NCBI GenBank assembly: GCA_002343505.1 | Contig: DDQZ01000024.1 | Coordinates: 124,404-188,403 of the forward strand | DNA from: Verrucomicrobiaceae bacterium UBA2429 | Lineage (GTDB): Bacteria > Verrucomicrobiota > Verrucomicrobiia > Verrucomicrobiales > Verrucomicrobiaceae | Reading direction: 5' to 3' | DNA: 64,000 nucleotides | In this document: positions 18,072 through 26,702 of the stretch, piece after piece | Layout: every line of letters starts with the position of its first letter | How positions within the stretch are numbered: position 1 is the stretch's first letter | The notes under the pieces: generated by a model | What the model was told of the DNA's origin: nothing | The model's input: the letters and a program-made list of their open reading frames with translations, nothing else | Database searches by the model: none | Position numbers and translations under genes: made by a program

Positions 18072-20611
18072 CGCTCGCCTGTGCTGCGGGACTTTTTTGG
18101 GCGGGTCAGAGCATGACCGGCCCGCGAGCCGCCGTCACAGACATGACCAATCCCCTCGGCCTCGCCGGCAGCGCCTTCGGCAGCCTGGCCGCGCGCGTCA
18201 TCCGCGACTCCCTGCACAGCTACTGGCACGGCGGCCAGAGCGCCGCGCAGAGCAGCCATGACAAAACCACGAAGGAACAGGCCAAAACACCAACACCAGA
18301 ACCGCCCGGCATCTTCGCGCGCCGTTCCAAGCCTGCCCCCCCCGGAGAGAACGTCTCATGGCTCGATAAACAGATCGTCCGCCTCGCCGAACTCGAGGCG
18401 GGACGCACCAAGCGCAACAGCCCCTTTCCCACCTCCGACGCCCACCGCCGCTTTCTCAACGCCTCCGCCAGTTGGCGTCTGCGCATCGCCTACGAACTCG
18501 ATCCCGGCGACCCCGTGCTTTACGAGATCCTCCACTACCAGCTCGCCGCCCGCCTGGCCGAAAAACCGGAGACACGCCAGGAGCTCGACGCCCTCGCAGA
18601 GCGCGCCATCACCCACGGCACCGCCCCCATGTCCGGCCTCAATGCCGCCCTCGCCGGAGCCGGAGCCGCCCTCAACCTCCTCAACGACCTCCTCCGCCCC
18701 GGCCAGCCCAAGCGCGACGACGACGCCATCATCCGCCGCTGGGGCCAGCTCGACCGCTGCCTCGCCCGCTACCGCGCCATCCGGCACGACGCCGTCGAAT
18801 CCGGCTGGTGGTCCGGCATTCCCGAAGTCCGCCAGCAGGAGCTGGAGCAGCACGCCGCCTTGCTCGGGCGCATCGCCGAAAAAATCCGCCTCCAGCTCCC
18901 CGCCGCCCGTCTCACCGTCCAGATCCAGCACCGCTGGCACGGCGCGCCCCTGCCGCTTGCAAAGCCCGGCCTCCTCAACGCCGCCGGAGACAAGCTCAGC
19001 GTCACCCGCCTCGCCTACCTCCTCTCCAAAGCCATGCTCCGCACCGAAAGCGGCGAGTGGATCAGCGCCGGCGACTGGTTCGCCTTCCTCGACGTCGAAA
19101 AAGACCGCACCCACTTCACCCTGCCACGCGTCCCGCGCGGCAGATACACCGCCCTGCGCTTCGATCTCGGCCTCGACGAGCAGACCGACAAGTCCGACCC
19201 CGCCCGCTGGCCCGCCGGCCATCCCCTGAACCCCGACCTCAACGCCCTGCACTGGAGCTGGAAAGACGGCTACGTCTTCCTCGCCATCGAAGGCCACTAC
19301 GAGCGCCCCGGAGAAAACCCCGGCGGCTACTCCTACCACCTCGCCGGCCAGGACTGCGCCGGCACCATCGAGGTCCCCGTCGAGATGGACCTCAACGGCG
19401 ACCTCCGCCTCACCCTCGCCTTCGACACCGAGCGCGTCTTCGCCGCCGCGCACACCATCCGCATTCCCGACTCCGACTCCACCCACTCCCATGACGACGG
19501 CGGCCTCGCCGCGCGCATGGCTGACAACGCCGTCCAGGCCTTCGCACTCCTCGGCATCCAGCCCGACCTGCAAAACACCGGCCCCGCCGAGCTCGTCGGC
19601 AGCGTCAACGCCCCACCCACCCTCGCCAGCCACGTCCCCCCGCATTTCCCGCTCACCGCCTGGCCGGAGGACAACATCCCCACCCCGGATGGCGTCAGCC
19701 TTGGCCGCCGTCTCTTTGAGGACAAGCACCTTTCCATCAACAACACCCAGTCCTGCTCCTCCTGCCACCACCAGCAGGCCGCCTTCGCCGAACCGCTCGC
19801 CACCAGCACCGGCGCCCAGGGCCAGACCGGCGCGCGCAACGCCATGCCCCTTTTCAATCTCGCATGGAAGCCCTCCTTCTTCTGGGACGGCCGCTCCCCC
19901 ACCCTGCGCGACCAGGTCCTCCGCCCCATCCAGGACCCCCTCGAAATGAACGAAACCCTGCCCGGCGTCATCGCCAAGCTGCGCGCCGACCCCGGCACCC
20001 TCGGCGACTTTGAAAAAGCCTTCGGCACCCGCGAGATCACCCCCGAGCGCATCGCCCTCGCCCTCGAGCAATTCCTCCTCACCTTCATCTCCGGCCAGTC
20101 CAGGCTCGATCTCGCACGCGCCGGCAAGGCCGAGCTGACCGAGCAGGAGCAGCACGGCTTCCGGCTCTTCTTCACCGAGTCCGACCCCGCCCGCGGCATT
20201 CGCGGCGCCGACTGCTTCCACTGCCACGGAGGCGCCCATTTCACCAACAACCAGTTCCACAACAACGGTCTCGACCCCGATGACCTCATCCGCGACATCG
20301 GGCGGGAGAAAGTCACCGGCAAACCCGGGGACAAAGGCAAATTCATGACCCCCTCCCTGCGCAACGCCGCCCTCACCGCGCCCTACATGCACGACGGCCG
20401 CTTCAAGACTCTGGAGGAAGTCGTGGACCACTACGACCGCGGCATCAAAAGCAGCGGCACGCTGGATCCCAACCTGGCCAAACACCTCACGCACGGCGGC
20501 CTCGGCCTCACCCCGGAGGAAAAAGCCGCCCTCGTCGCCTTTTTGAAAACCCTCACCGACACCTCCTTCACCGAAAAACCCTCCGTCATGGCCGGAGTCC
20601 GGACACAGTAG
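18047..20611 (+). CDS. Large secreted diheme cytochrome c peroxidase-like protein
   Basis: The 854-residue protein has a signal peptide (about 1-20), a roughly 520-residue N-terminal region without a recognised family, and a C-terminal CcpA/MauG-type diheme domain (about 535-850). Heme sites are CSSCH at 570-574 and CFHCH at 723-727. The peroxidase landmarks FWDGR, DPLEM and TPSLRN are present. Usual bacterial cytochrome c peroxidases are about 350 residues, so the long N-terminal part is unusual. ATG 18047 is chosen for its signal peptide and overlaps the permease gene by 25 bp. It probably acts in the periplasm. Confidence 0.85.
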   Translation: MRLPHTLLTLACAAGLFWAGQSMTGPRAAVTDMTNPLGLAGSAFGSLAARVIRDSLHSYWHGGQSAAQSSHDKTTKEQAKTPTPEPPGIFARRSKPAPPGENVSWLDKQIVRLAELEAGRTKRNSPFPTSDAHRRFLNASASWRLRIAYELDPGDPVLYEILHYQLAARLAEKPETRQELDALAERAITHGTAPMSGLNAALAGAGAALNLLNDLLRPGQPKRDDDAIIRRWGQLDRCLARYRAIRHDAVESGWWSGIPEVRQQELEQHAALLGRIAEKIRLQLPAARLTVQIQHRWHGAPLPLAKPGLLNAAGDKLSVTRLAYLLSKAMLRTESGEWISAGDWFAFLDVEKDRTHFTLPRVPRGRYTALRFDLGLDEQTDKSDPARWPAGHPLNPDLNALHWSWKDGYVFLAIEGHYERPGENPGGYSYHLAGQDCAGTIEVPVEMDLNGDLRLTLAFDTERVFAAAHTIRIPDSDSTHSHDDGGLAARMADNAVQAFALLGIQPDLQNTGPAELVGSVNAPPTLASHVPPHFPLTAWPEDNIPTPDGVSLGRRLFEDKHLSINNTQSCSSCHHQQAAFAEPLATSTGAQGQTGARNAMPLFNLAWKPSFFWDGRSPTLRDQVLRPIQDPLEMNETLPGVIAKLRADPGTLGDFEKAFGTREITPERIALALEQFLLTFISGQSRLDLARAGKAELTEQEQHGFRLFFTESDPARGIRGADCFHCHGGAHFTNNQFHNNGLDPDDLIRDIGREKVTGKPGDKGKFMTPSLRNAALTAPYMHDGRFKTLEEVVDHYDRGIKSSGTLDPNLAKHLTHGGLGLTPEEKAALVAFLKTLTDTSFTEKPSVMAGVRTQ

Positions 20612-20760
20612 GCGCGGAGCGAGCCAGGACGCCGGATGGCAGGTTGGAGTCACGGCAAACGCCATGCGGAACTGCGGCGGCATGACCCCGGTTTTGCGGA
20701 TCAAGGACGAAATGTCATGCCACTGCGCCGAACACGCCCCTTGAGCGGCAGCGCCGCCGG

Positions 20761-21147
20761 GTGCATCATGGCGGCGTGATTCCGCGCCCGCAGCAAACCG
20801 TGACCAACGCCACCGATACTCCGGTGCTGCCCGCGCGCCCGCGCCAGATGCCCGCGCAGCCGAAGATGCAGCCGGAACTGGAGCCACCGTGGCATGTGAT
20901 CCTGCACGATGACGACACGCACACCTACGAGTACGTCATCGAGATGATGGTGGAAATCTTCGGCTACGATGAGGCTCGCGGATTCAAAATCGCCTGCGAA
21001 GTTGACGAGAGCGGGCGCGTGATCGTCGCCACCTGCCACAAGGAGCTGGCAGAGCTGCGCGTGGAGCAGATCCACGACTACGGCGCCGACCCGCGCATGA
21101 AGCAGAGCACCGGGTCCATGAAGGCCACCATGGAGCCTGCGGAGTAA
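20761..21147 (+). CDS. clpS: ATP-dependent Clp protease adaptor ClpS
   Basis: ClpS binds N-degron substrates and delivers them to ClpAP. The core is clear: PPWHVILHDDDTHTYEYVI, then an IFGYDEARGFKIA helix and the AELRVEQIHDYGAD end. A proline-rich N-terminal arm of about 40 residues precedes it and a short tail follows. No ATG fits the start; GTG at 20761, 20776 or 20803 are options, and the longest is given. Confidence 0.88.
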   Translation: MHHGGVIPRPQQTVTNATDTPVLPARPRQMPAQPKMQPELEPPWHVILHDDDTHTYEYVIEMMVEIFGYDEARGFKIACEVDESGRVIVATCHKELAELRVEQIHDYGADPRMKQSTGSMKATMEPAE

Positions 21148-21159
21148 CCCCGCGCGGGA

Positions 21160-21205
21160 CGGCTGAAATTCGAATTTCGAATTTCGAATTTCCGATTTCC
21201 TCTCC
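21160..21205. repeat. Short tandem GAATTTC repeat before the sugar kinase
   Basis: An AT-rich run of repeated gaatttc-like units lies between clpS and the sugar kinase. It may be promoter DNA or a simple repeat. No terminator hairpin was recognised. Confidence 0.4.
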
Positions 21206-22297
21206 ATGCTCGCTGCCATGCCCACGCCCAACCCGCGATATGATGTCCTCTCCCTTGGCGAAGTCCTGCTGCGTCTCGACCCCGGAGAGGGGCGTGTGCG
21301 CACCTCGCGGCAGTTCACCGCCTGGGAGGGCGGCGGCGAATACAATGTGGCGCGCGGGGCGCGGCGCTGCTTCGGCCTGAACACGGGCATTTTGACCGCC
21401 TTCGCCGACAATGAGATCGGGCGGCTGCTGGAGGACCTCATCCTCCAGGGCGGAGTGGACACTTCCCTGATCCGCTGGTCGCCCTACGACGGCATGGGCA
21501 GGCGCGTGCGCAATCCGCTCAACTTCACCGAGCGGGGCTTCGGCGCGCGCGGCGCCAGGGGCAGCGTGGATCGCGGCCACAGCGCGGCCTCCCAGATCAA
21601 GCCGGGGGACTTCGATTTCGACCATCTTTTCGGCGTGCTGGGCTGCCGCTGGCTGCACACGGGCGGCATTTTCGCCGGCCTGTCCGAGTCCACCGCCCTT
21701 GTGACCATCGAGGCCTGCGAGGCGGCGAAACGGCACGGCGTCACCGTCAGCTACGACTTGAACTACCGCCCCAGCCTCTGGCAGGAGCGCGGCGGCTTTC
21801 CCGCCGCGCAGGCGTTGAACCGCCGTCTCGCGCCTTTTGTGGATGTGATGATCGGCGTGCTCTGCGACGAGCCTCCCACGGCCGGGCCACCCATCCCCGG
21901 CAGCGCGGATCTGTTTGCCGCCGAGGATGCCGCGCTGCGCCCGGCCATGGAGAAGCTAGCCGCCGAGTTCCCGAACCTGCAAACCATCGCCGCCACACTG
22001 CGCCGCGTGCATACCGCGTCGGTCAACGACTGGGGCGCGCTCTGCTGGCACAAAGGCTCCTTTTACCGCAGCAGGGACTATCCACGGTTCGACATCCTGG
22101 ACCGCATTGGCGCCGGGGACAGCTTTGTGGCCGGCCTCATCGCCGGGTTGTTGAGGGAAAATGACCCGCAAAAGGCTGTGGACTACGGCGCGGCCCACGG
22201 CGCGCTGGCCATGACCACGCCAGGAGACACCAGCATGGCCACCCTGCACGAGGTGGAAAAGCTGGCCTCCGGCGGCGACGCCAAAGTGCAGCGGTGA
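21206..22297 (+). CDS. PfkB-family sugar kinase (2-keto-3-deoxygluconate kinase-like)
   Basis: The 363-residue ribokinase-fold kinase has the PfkB signature DRIGAGDSFVAG with its catalytic Asp near the C-terminus. Substrate-side features (WEGGGEYNVARGARRCFG, SYDLNYRPSLW) resemble 2-dehydro-3-deoxygluconate kinases, which phosphorylate KDG in uronate degradation. It is longer than typical KdgK (about 310), with an insertion of about 50 residues in the middle. ATG 21218 is an alternative start. Confidence 0.8.
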   Translation: MLAAMPTPNPRYDVLSLGEVLLRLDPGEGRVRTSRQFTAWEGGGEYNVARGARRCFGLNTGILTAFADNEIGRLLEDLILQGGVDTSLIRWSPYDGMGRRVRNPLNFTERGFGARGARGSVDRGHSAASQIKPGDFDFDHLFGVLGCRWLHTGGIFAGLSESTALVTIEACEAAKRHGVTVSYDLNYRPSLWQERGGFPAAQALNRRLAPFVDVMIGVLCDEPPTAGPPIPGSADLFAAEDAALRPAMEKLAAEFPNLQTIAATLRRVHTASVNDWGALCWHKGSFYRSRDYPRFDILDRIGAGDSFVAGLIAGLLRENDPQKAVDYGAAHGALAMTTPGDTSMATLHEVEKLASGGDAKVQR

Positions 22298-22353
22298 CCC
22301 GGGCGGCGCGCGCCATGGGTTGACAGCGGAGGCGCGCGGCGCTTTGCAGTGGC

Positions 22354-23439
22354 ATGTCACTCGCCGCGCAGCTTTACCCTTTGCTCAAACCCTGGCTCTT
22401 CCGCATGGACGCCGAGCGCGCGCATGAATGGACAACACGCATGATGCGCCTCTCCCATGCCTGCGGTTTGCTGACGCTGGGACGCAGGGGCGCGCATCCC
22501 GGAGACGCTCCGCTGACCTGCATGGGCCTGGCCTTCCCCAACCGGCTCGGCCTGGCGGCGGGCATGGACAAATCCGCCTCGGCGGTGGATGCCTGGGCGG
22601 CGCTGGGATTCGGCTTTGTGGAGGTGGGCACGCTGACGCCGCGCCCGCAGCCGGGCAATCCGAAGCCGCGTCTTTTCCGCCTGCCGGAACACGAGGCGCT
22701 GATCAACCGCATGGGTTTCAACAATCCCGGCATCGAAGCCGCGGTGCGGCGCCTGCGGCGGCGAAAAACCCGGGCTGTGGTGGGAGTGAACATCGGAAAA
22801 AACTTCGACACGCCCAACAATGAGGCGGTGAGGGACTATCTGACCTGCCTGAAAGCGGCGTATCCCGTGGCGGACTACATCGCTGTGAACATCTCCTCTC
22901 CGAACACCAAGGGCTTGCGGGATCTCCAGGCGGAGGACTCCATTCGAGCGCTGCTGGCCGCCTTGAAAACCGAGCAGGCGCGGCTGGCTGGCGAGCATGG
23001 AGAGAAAAAGCCGCTGCTGGTGAAAATCGCGCCCGATCTCGACGGCCAGCAGATCGAGGCGCTGGCGCGTGTCTTCAATGAGCTGGCCGTGGACGGCGTC
23101 ATCGCCACCAACACGACCATCGGCCGCGAGGCTGTGGCCGGGCATCCACTCGCAGGCGAGGCCGGCGGCCTGAGCGGCGCGCCGGTGCGCGAACGCTCCA
23201 CGCTCGTGGTCCAGGCCTTCCGAATGCTCCTGCGGAAAGGCACTCCCGTCATCGGCGTCGGCGGCATTCTCAGCGGTGCGGACGCGCTGGAAAAACACTC
23301 GGCCGGCGCGGACCTGGTGCAACTCTACTCGGGTCTGGTCTATCGCGGGCCGGGGCTCATCACGGAAGCGCTGGAGGCATTGCGTGGAGCCTCATCTCAC
23401 CCGTCCACCGGCGACTCGGGAGTGGGCAGCAGCTTTTGA
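22354..23439 (+). CDS. pyrD: Dihydroorotate dehydrogenase (quinone), class 2
   Basis: Oxidises dihydroorotate to orotate in pyrimidine synthesis, using quinone at the inner membrane. Class 2 features are the N-terminal helical region (PLLKPWLFRMDAERAHEW), GLAAGMDKSA, EVGTLTPRPQPGNPKPRLFR, NRMGFNNPG and the active-site NISSPNT segment with its Ser. The C-terminal FMN phosphate-binding GVGGI is present. Length 361 is normal. The 3' end overlaps the convergent acetyltransferase by 43 bp. Confidence 0.95.
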   Translation: MSLAAQLYPLLKPWLFRMDAERAHEWTTRMMRLSHACGLLTLGRRGAHPGDAPLTCMGLAFPNRLGLAAGMDKSASAVDAWAALGFGFVEVGTLTPRPQPGNPKPRLFRLPEHEALINRMGFNNPGIEAAVRRLRRRKTRAVVGVNIGKNFDTPNNEAVRDYLTCLKAAYPVADYIAVNISSPNTKGLRDLQAEDSIRALLAALKTEQARLAGEHGEKKPLLVKIAPDLDGQQIEALARVFNELAVDGVIATNTTIGREAVAGHPLAGEAGGLSGAPVRERSTLVVQAFRMLLRKGTPVIGVGGILSGADALEKHSAGADLVQLYSGLVYRGPGLITEALEALRGASSHPSTGDSGVGSSF

Positions 23440-23927
23440 TAAAACACCAGGTCCAGCCAGCGTCCGAACTTGAAGCCCGCGTGGCGCAGTCCGCCGCCGC
23501 TTTTGAAACCGAGGCGCTCATGCAGCGCGATGCTGGACGCGTTCTCCGCGTCAATCACACCCACCAGCATGTGGAAGCCGCGCGCCTGGGCGGACTGGAT
23601 GACCTGCTCCAGCAGCAAGCGCCCCAGCCCGAGGCCGCGAAAGCGCGCGTCCACATAGACCAAGTGCTCCACGGTGTACTTGTAGGCCGGAAGGGCGCGG
23701 AAGGGTCCGTAGCTGCCGAAGCCCATGAGCACGCCGTCCCCGTCCTCCACGCCGATCACGGGAAGGCCGCGCGCCTGCTTGGCCTCGAACCACTCGCGCA
23801 GCGTCTCCACGCTGCGCGGGTGGTAGTCGTAAATCGCCGTGGAGTTCACAATCGCCTCGTTGAAGATGGCGCGGATGGACTCCAGGTGCTCGGGGCCGCA
23901 GGTGATGATGCGCATGGCCTGATCCAT
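23397..23927 (-). CDS. GNAT N-acetyltransferase, phosphinothricin acetyltransferase type
   Basis: The 176-residue acetyl-CoA-dependent transferase has the acetyl-CoA loop (FRGLGLGRLLL) and typical PAT-family segments (IFNEAIVNSTAIYDY, VEHLVYVDARFRG, ASSIALHERLGF). Family members acetylate amino groups of phosphinothricin or methionine analogues; the natural substrate is unknown. The start could also be Met5 (23915). Confidence 0.85.
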   Translation of the reverse strand: MDQAMRIITCGPEHLESIRAIFNEAIVNSTAIYDYHPRSVETLREWFEAKQARGLPVIGVEDGDGVLMGFGSYGPFRALPAYKYTVEHLVYVDARFRGLGLGRLLLEQVIQSAQARGFHMLVGVIDAENASSIALHERLGFKSGGGLRHAGFKFGRWLDLVFYQKLLPTPESPVDG

Positions 23928-23946
23928 ACGCGCCGGCGGCGGGATT

Positions 23947-24576
23947 TCACGGCTTGTTCAGCGTCAAAATGTAGCCCACGAGGTTTTTCATCGTCTGCTC
24001 GTCCTCGATGAACTTGGTGGCCATCTCCACCATCTTCGCGCCTTTTTCATCGCCCTTGGCGGCGCCCCGGTGCAGACCCTTGAATTTTTGCAGTTGGGCC
24101 AGCAGATACCAGCCCTGCCTGCCCGTCAGCGGCGGGCTGCCAAAGACCATCTCACCCGAGGCGTTGTAGCGGTGGCACTCCATGCAGCGCTCATAAAACA
24201 GCTCCTGGCCCGCCCGCACATCCGCGCCCTCGACCACGAGAACCGCCGGAGCCACCTCCTTGAGGGACTCCACATGCGCGGCCAGAGCCTGGATTTGCGT
24301 CTCCGAGAGCGCCTTGGCCACCGCCGCCATCATCGCGCCTTGCGGGTCCGCCGCGCCGTCGCGTCCGCGTTTGCCGTCGTGAAAGTTCGCCAGTTGTGTC
24401 GTCACATACCAGGCGGGCAGGGCGGCGATGGAGGGCGCTTTCAACTCGTCCCTGCCCCCGCCCTCCGGCCCGTGGCATTGCGCGCACACCGTCTGGAAAA
24501 GCAGCGGCCCCTCCTGCGCGGTCAAAGGCAGCGTCAGCGAGGCGGTCAAGAGGATGGGCAGGCGGAGAAACGTCAT
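23947..24576 (-). CDS. Secreted diheme cytochrome c
   Basis: The 209-residue protein has a signal peptide (MTFLRLPILLTASLTLPLTAQ) and two c-type domains with heme motifs CAQCH and CMECH. It resembles c4-type cytochromes or the accessory cytochromes of cytochrome oxidases. It lies divergent to the HslV-like gene with 120 bp between starts. Start ATG 24576 was picked for the signal peptide. Confidence 0.88.
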   Translation of the reverse strand: MTFLRLPILLTASLTLPLTAQEGPLLFQTVCAQCHGPEGGGRDELKAPSIAALPAWYVTTQLANFHDGKRGRDGAADPQGAMMAAVAKALSETQIQALAAHVESLKEVAPAVLVVEGADVRAGQELFYERCMECHRYNASGEMVFGSPPLTGRQGWYLLAQLQKFKGLHRGAAKGDEKGAKMVEMATKFIEDEQTMKNLVGYILTLNKP

Positions 24577-24696
24577 GCGGCACCAACGGGGAATGTTGCA
24601 CGCCTTGCGCAACTTCCATCCGCATTGCCAAAATCCGCGCTGTCCATGCCAAAAAAGGCTGGCGCCAGCGGACCCGCTCCCCACACTACGCGCCGC

Positions 24697-25314
24697 ATGT
24701 CCACCATCGTCGTCGCCCAAAAAAACGGAGTCGCCTGCATTGGCGCTGACACCATGAGCTGCCTAGGCTCGCTGCGCCAGCGCGCGCACCATGTCGTCAA
24801 CAAAACCAAGATCACCAAAATCGGGGACACTTTCATAGGCCTCACCGGCACATCCGCGAGCCTCGTCGTGATGAACAGCTACTTCGCCAATCCCGAGCGC
24901 CCTCGTGATTTCTCCTCCACGGACATGATTTTCGAGACCTTCCGTCACGCTCACCACTGGATGAAGGCCGAGTACTTCATGTCCACGATGGCCTCGAAGG
25001 AGGAGGAATACGAGACCACGCAGTTTTACGGCGTGCTGGCCAACCCCCACGGCATCTTCGCCCTCTACTCCTACCGCAGCGCCCAGCAGTTTCACAAATT
25101 CTGGGCCGCCGGCTCCGGGCGGGATTTCGCCCTTGGCGCCATGCAAATGGTCTATGACCCGTTCGACAATGTGGTGGACATCGTACGGGCAGGACTCAAC
25201 GCCGCCGCCGAGTTCGACAGTGCCACCGGGGCGCCTTATGAAATCCACACCTGCGCGCTGGAATCGGCCCCGCAGGCGGCCAGGAAACCGAAAAAACGGG
25301 CCAAAACACGCTGA
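24697..25314 (+). CDS. HslV-like Ntn-hydrolase (proteasome-fold peptidase), orphan
   Basis: The 205-residue protein starts MSTIVVAQKNGVACIGADT, aligning by eye with HslV (TTIV...GDGQ). After Met removal Ser2 (then Thr3) would be the nucleophile. A lysine-bearing KITKI segment matches the catalytic Lys region and AAGSGRDFALGAMQM matches the GSGG...A region of HslV. The middle is longer than HslV and the C-terminus ends in a basic tail (RKPKKRAKTR). No hslU lies nearby, so an unfoldase partner is not obvious. Confidence 0.7.
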   Translation: MSTIVVAQKNGVACIGADTMSCLGSLRQRAHHVVNKTKITKIGDTFIGLTGTSASLVVMNSYFANPERPRDFSSTDMIFETFRHAHHWMKAEYFMSTMASKEEEYETTQFYGVLANPHGIFALYSYRSAQQFHKFWAAGSGRDFALGAMQMVYDPFDNVVDIVRAGLNAAAEFDSATGAPYEIHTCALESAPQAARKPKKRAKTR

Positions 25315-25323
25315 TGCTTCCGG

Positions 25324-26625
25324 CTACCAGCACAGCCCCTCATAGTTCCAGGGCAGTTCCGCCAGCTCGCGCCAGCCATTCACATCAATGACGTACTGGT
25401 TCGCGTTGACGAGGGTGGCGAGTTGCTCCAGGGGGACGCATTTCTGCGAGGCGACGATGAGGTCGCTGCTTTCAAGCACCTCGCGCGGGTCGTCTTTGAG
25501 CAGGGAGGCAAGGTGCGGCATGCGGCGCTGAATTTCGGCCTCGTTGGCGCCGATGAGGCGGCTTAGGTTGAGGCTGGGATCGTAGATGCTGAGATGAAAC
25601 CCGCGTCCAAGCAGTGTCTCGGCCACAGCCACCATGGGGCTGCCGCGCAGGTCGTCGGTGTCGGCTTTGAAGGCGAGTCCGAGCAGGCCGACACGGCGCG
25701 CTCCTTTGCTGGTGATGAGTTTGATGAGCAGGTCGAGGTGGGCCTGGTTGGTGTCGAGCGTGTTGTCCAGCAGGGGCAGAGTGATGCCCTCCTGGCGCGC
25801 GAAGGAGAGCAGGGCGCTGACATCCTTGGGCAGGCAGGAGCCTCCGAAGGGGTTGCCGGGCTTCATGTAATAGCGGGAGATGTTCAGCCGGGTGTCGGCG
25901 CAGACCACGTCCATGACGCGGGCGCCATCCTCACCAAGGAATTTGGACAGGCGGCCGATCTCGTTGGCGAAGCCCACCTTCAAAGCGTGAAAGTAGTTGC
26001 AGGCGTATTTGATCATCTCCGCGCCTTCCCAGGCGAGCACGGCGGGGGTGCCACCGAGCAGCCGGCGGGCTTCGTCACTTTCCGGCTCGCGCCCGTCATG
26101 GGTGCCGACGACGGCCAGGGAGGGCTCGCGAAAGTCCCTCACGGCGGTGCCCTCCCGCAGAAACTCGGGGCAGTAATAAACGGACACCTGGCCGGAAACG
26201 CGCAAGTCTTCGAAGAAGTCCCGCACCATCTGGCGCGTGCTTCCGGGCAGCATGGTGCTGCGGAAAAGGATGACATGCCGTTTGCCGGAGACGCGCAGGG
26301 CGGCGGCGATCTGCTCGCTGACTTTTCGCACGAAATCGAGATTCAGCCGCCCGGACTCAAGGGACGGGGTGCCGACGCAGATGATGCTGGCATCCGTGGC
26401 GGCCACGGCCTCTTCGGCGCTTGTGGTGGCGCGCAGGCGGCCACCGGCGCGGGCGGTGCCGAGCAGATCATCGAGTTCGGGTTCGATGATGGGGGACCGG
26501 CCGGTGTTGAAGGCGTCCACCTTGGCCTGCTGGACATCCGCGCCCACGATGCCGTGCCCAAGCTCGGCCAGGCAGCCGGCGGTGACAGCACCCACATATC
26601 CGAGTCCGAAAATGCTGACGTTCAT
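25324..26625 (-). CDS. UDP-glucose/GDP-mannose 6-dehydrogenase family (AlgD-like)
   Basis: NAD+-dependent oxidation of a nucleotide sugar to a uronic acid for surface polysaccharide. The 433-residue protein has an N-terminal Rossmann motif (IFGLGYVGAV), the CPEFLREGTA segment and the catalytic-cysteine motif GGSCLPKD. The N-terminus and YYMKPGNPFGGSCLPKDV resemble GDP-mannose dehydrogenase AlgD more than Ugd, but UDP-glucose is possible. ATG 26625 is chosen because the nucleotide-binding motif begins at residue 5. Confidence 0.88.
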   Translation of the reverse strand: MNVSIFGLGYVGAVTAGCLAELGHGIVGADVQQAKVDAFNTGRSPIIEPELDDLLGTARAGGRLRATTSAEEAVAATDASIICVGTPSLESGRLNLDFVRKVSEQIAAALRVSGKRHVILFRSTMLPGSTRQMVRDFFEDLRVSGQVSVYYCPEFLREGTAVRDFREPSLAVVGTHDGREPESDEARRLLGGTPAVLAWEGAEMIKYACNYFHALKVGFANEIGRLSKFLGEDGARVMDVVCADTRLNISRYYMKPGNPFGGSCLPKDVSALLSFARQEGITLPLLDNTLDTNQAHLDLLIKLITSKGARRVGLLGLAFKADTDDLRGSPMVAVAETLLGRGFHLSIYDPSLNLSRLIGANEAEIQRRMPHLASLLKDDPREVLESSDLIVASQKCVPLEQLATLVNANQYVIDVNGWRELAELPWNYEGLCW

Positions 26626-26702
26626 GCGGAAGTACGGGAACTGGAAAGTGAGGAAAGTTTGACCTGGATGCGGATTGGGGCAACCGGGACGGTTGCGCCA
26701 CC

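Noticed and set aside
18356..20887. 843-codon minus-strand frame opposite the diheme peroxidase
   Set aside because: No family features, low-complexity Gly/Ala/Glu composition, and it runs through both heme motifs of the real gene.
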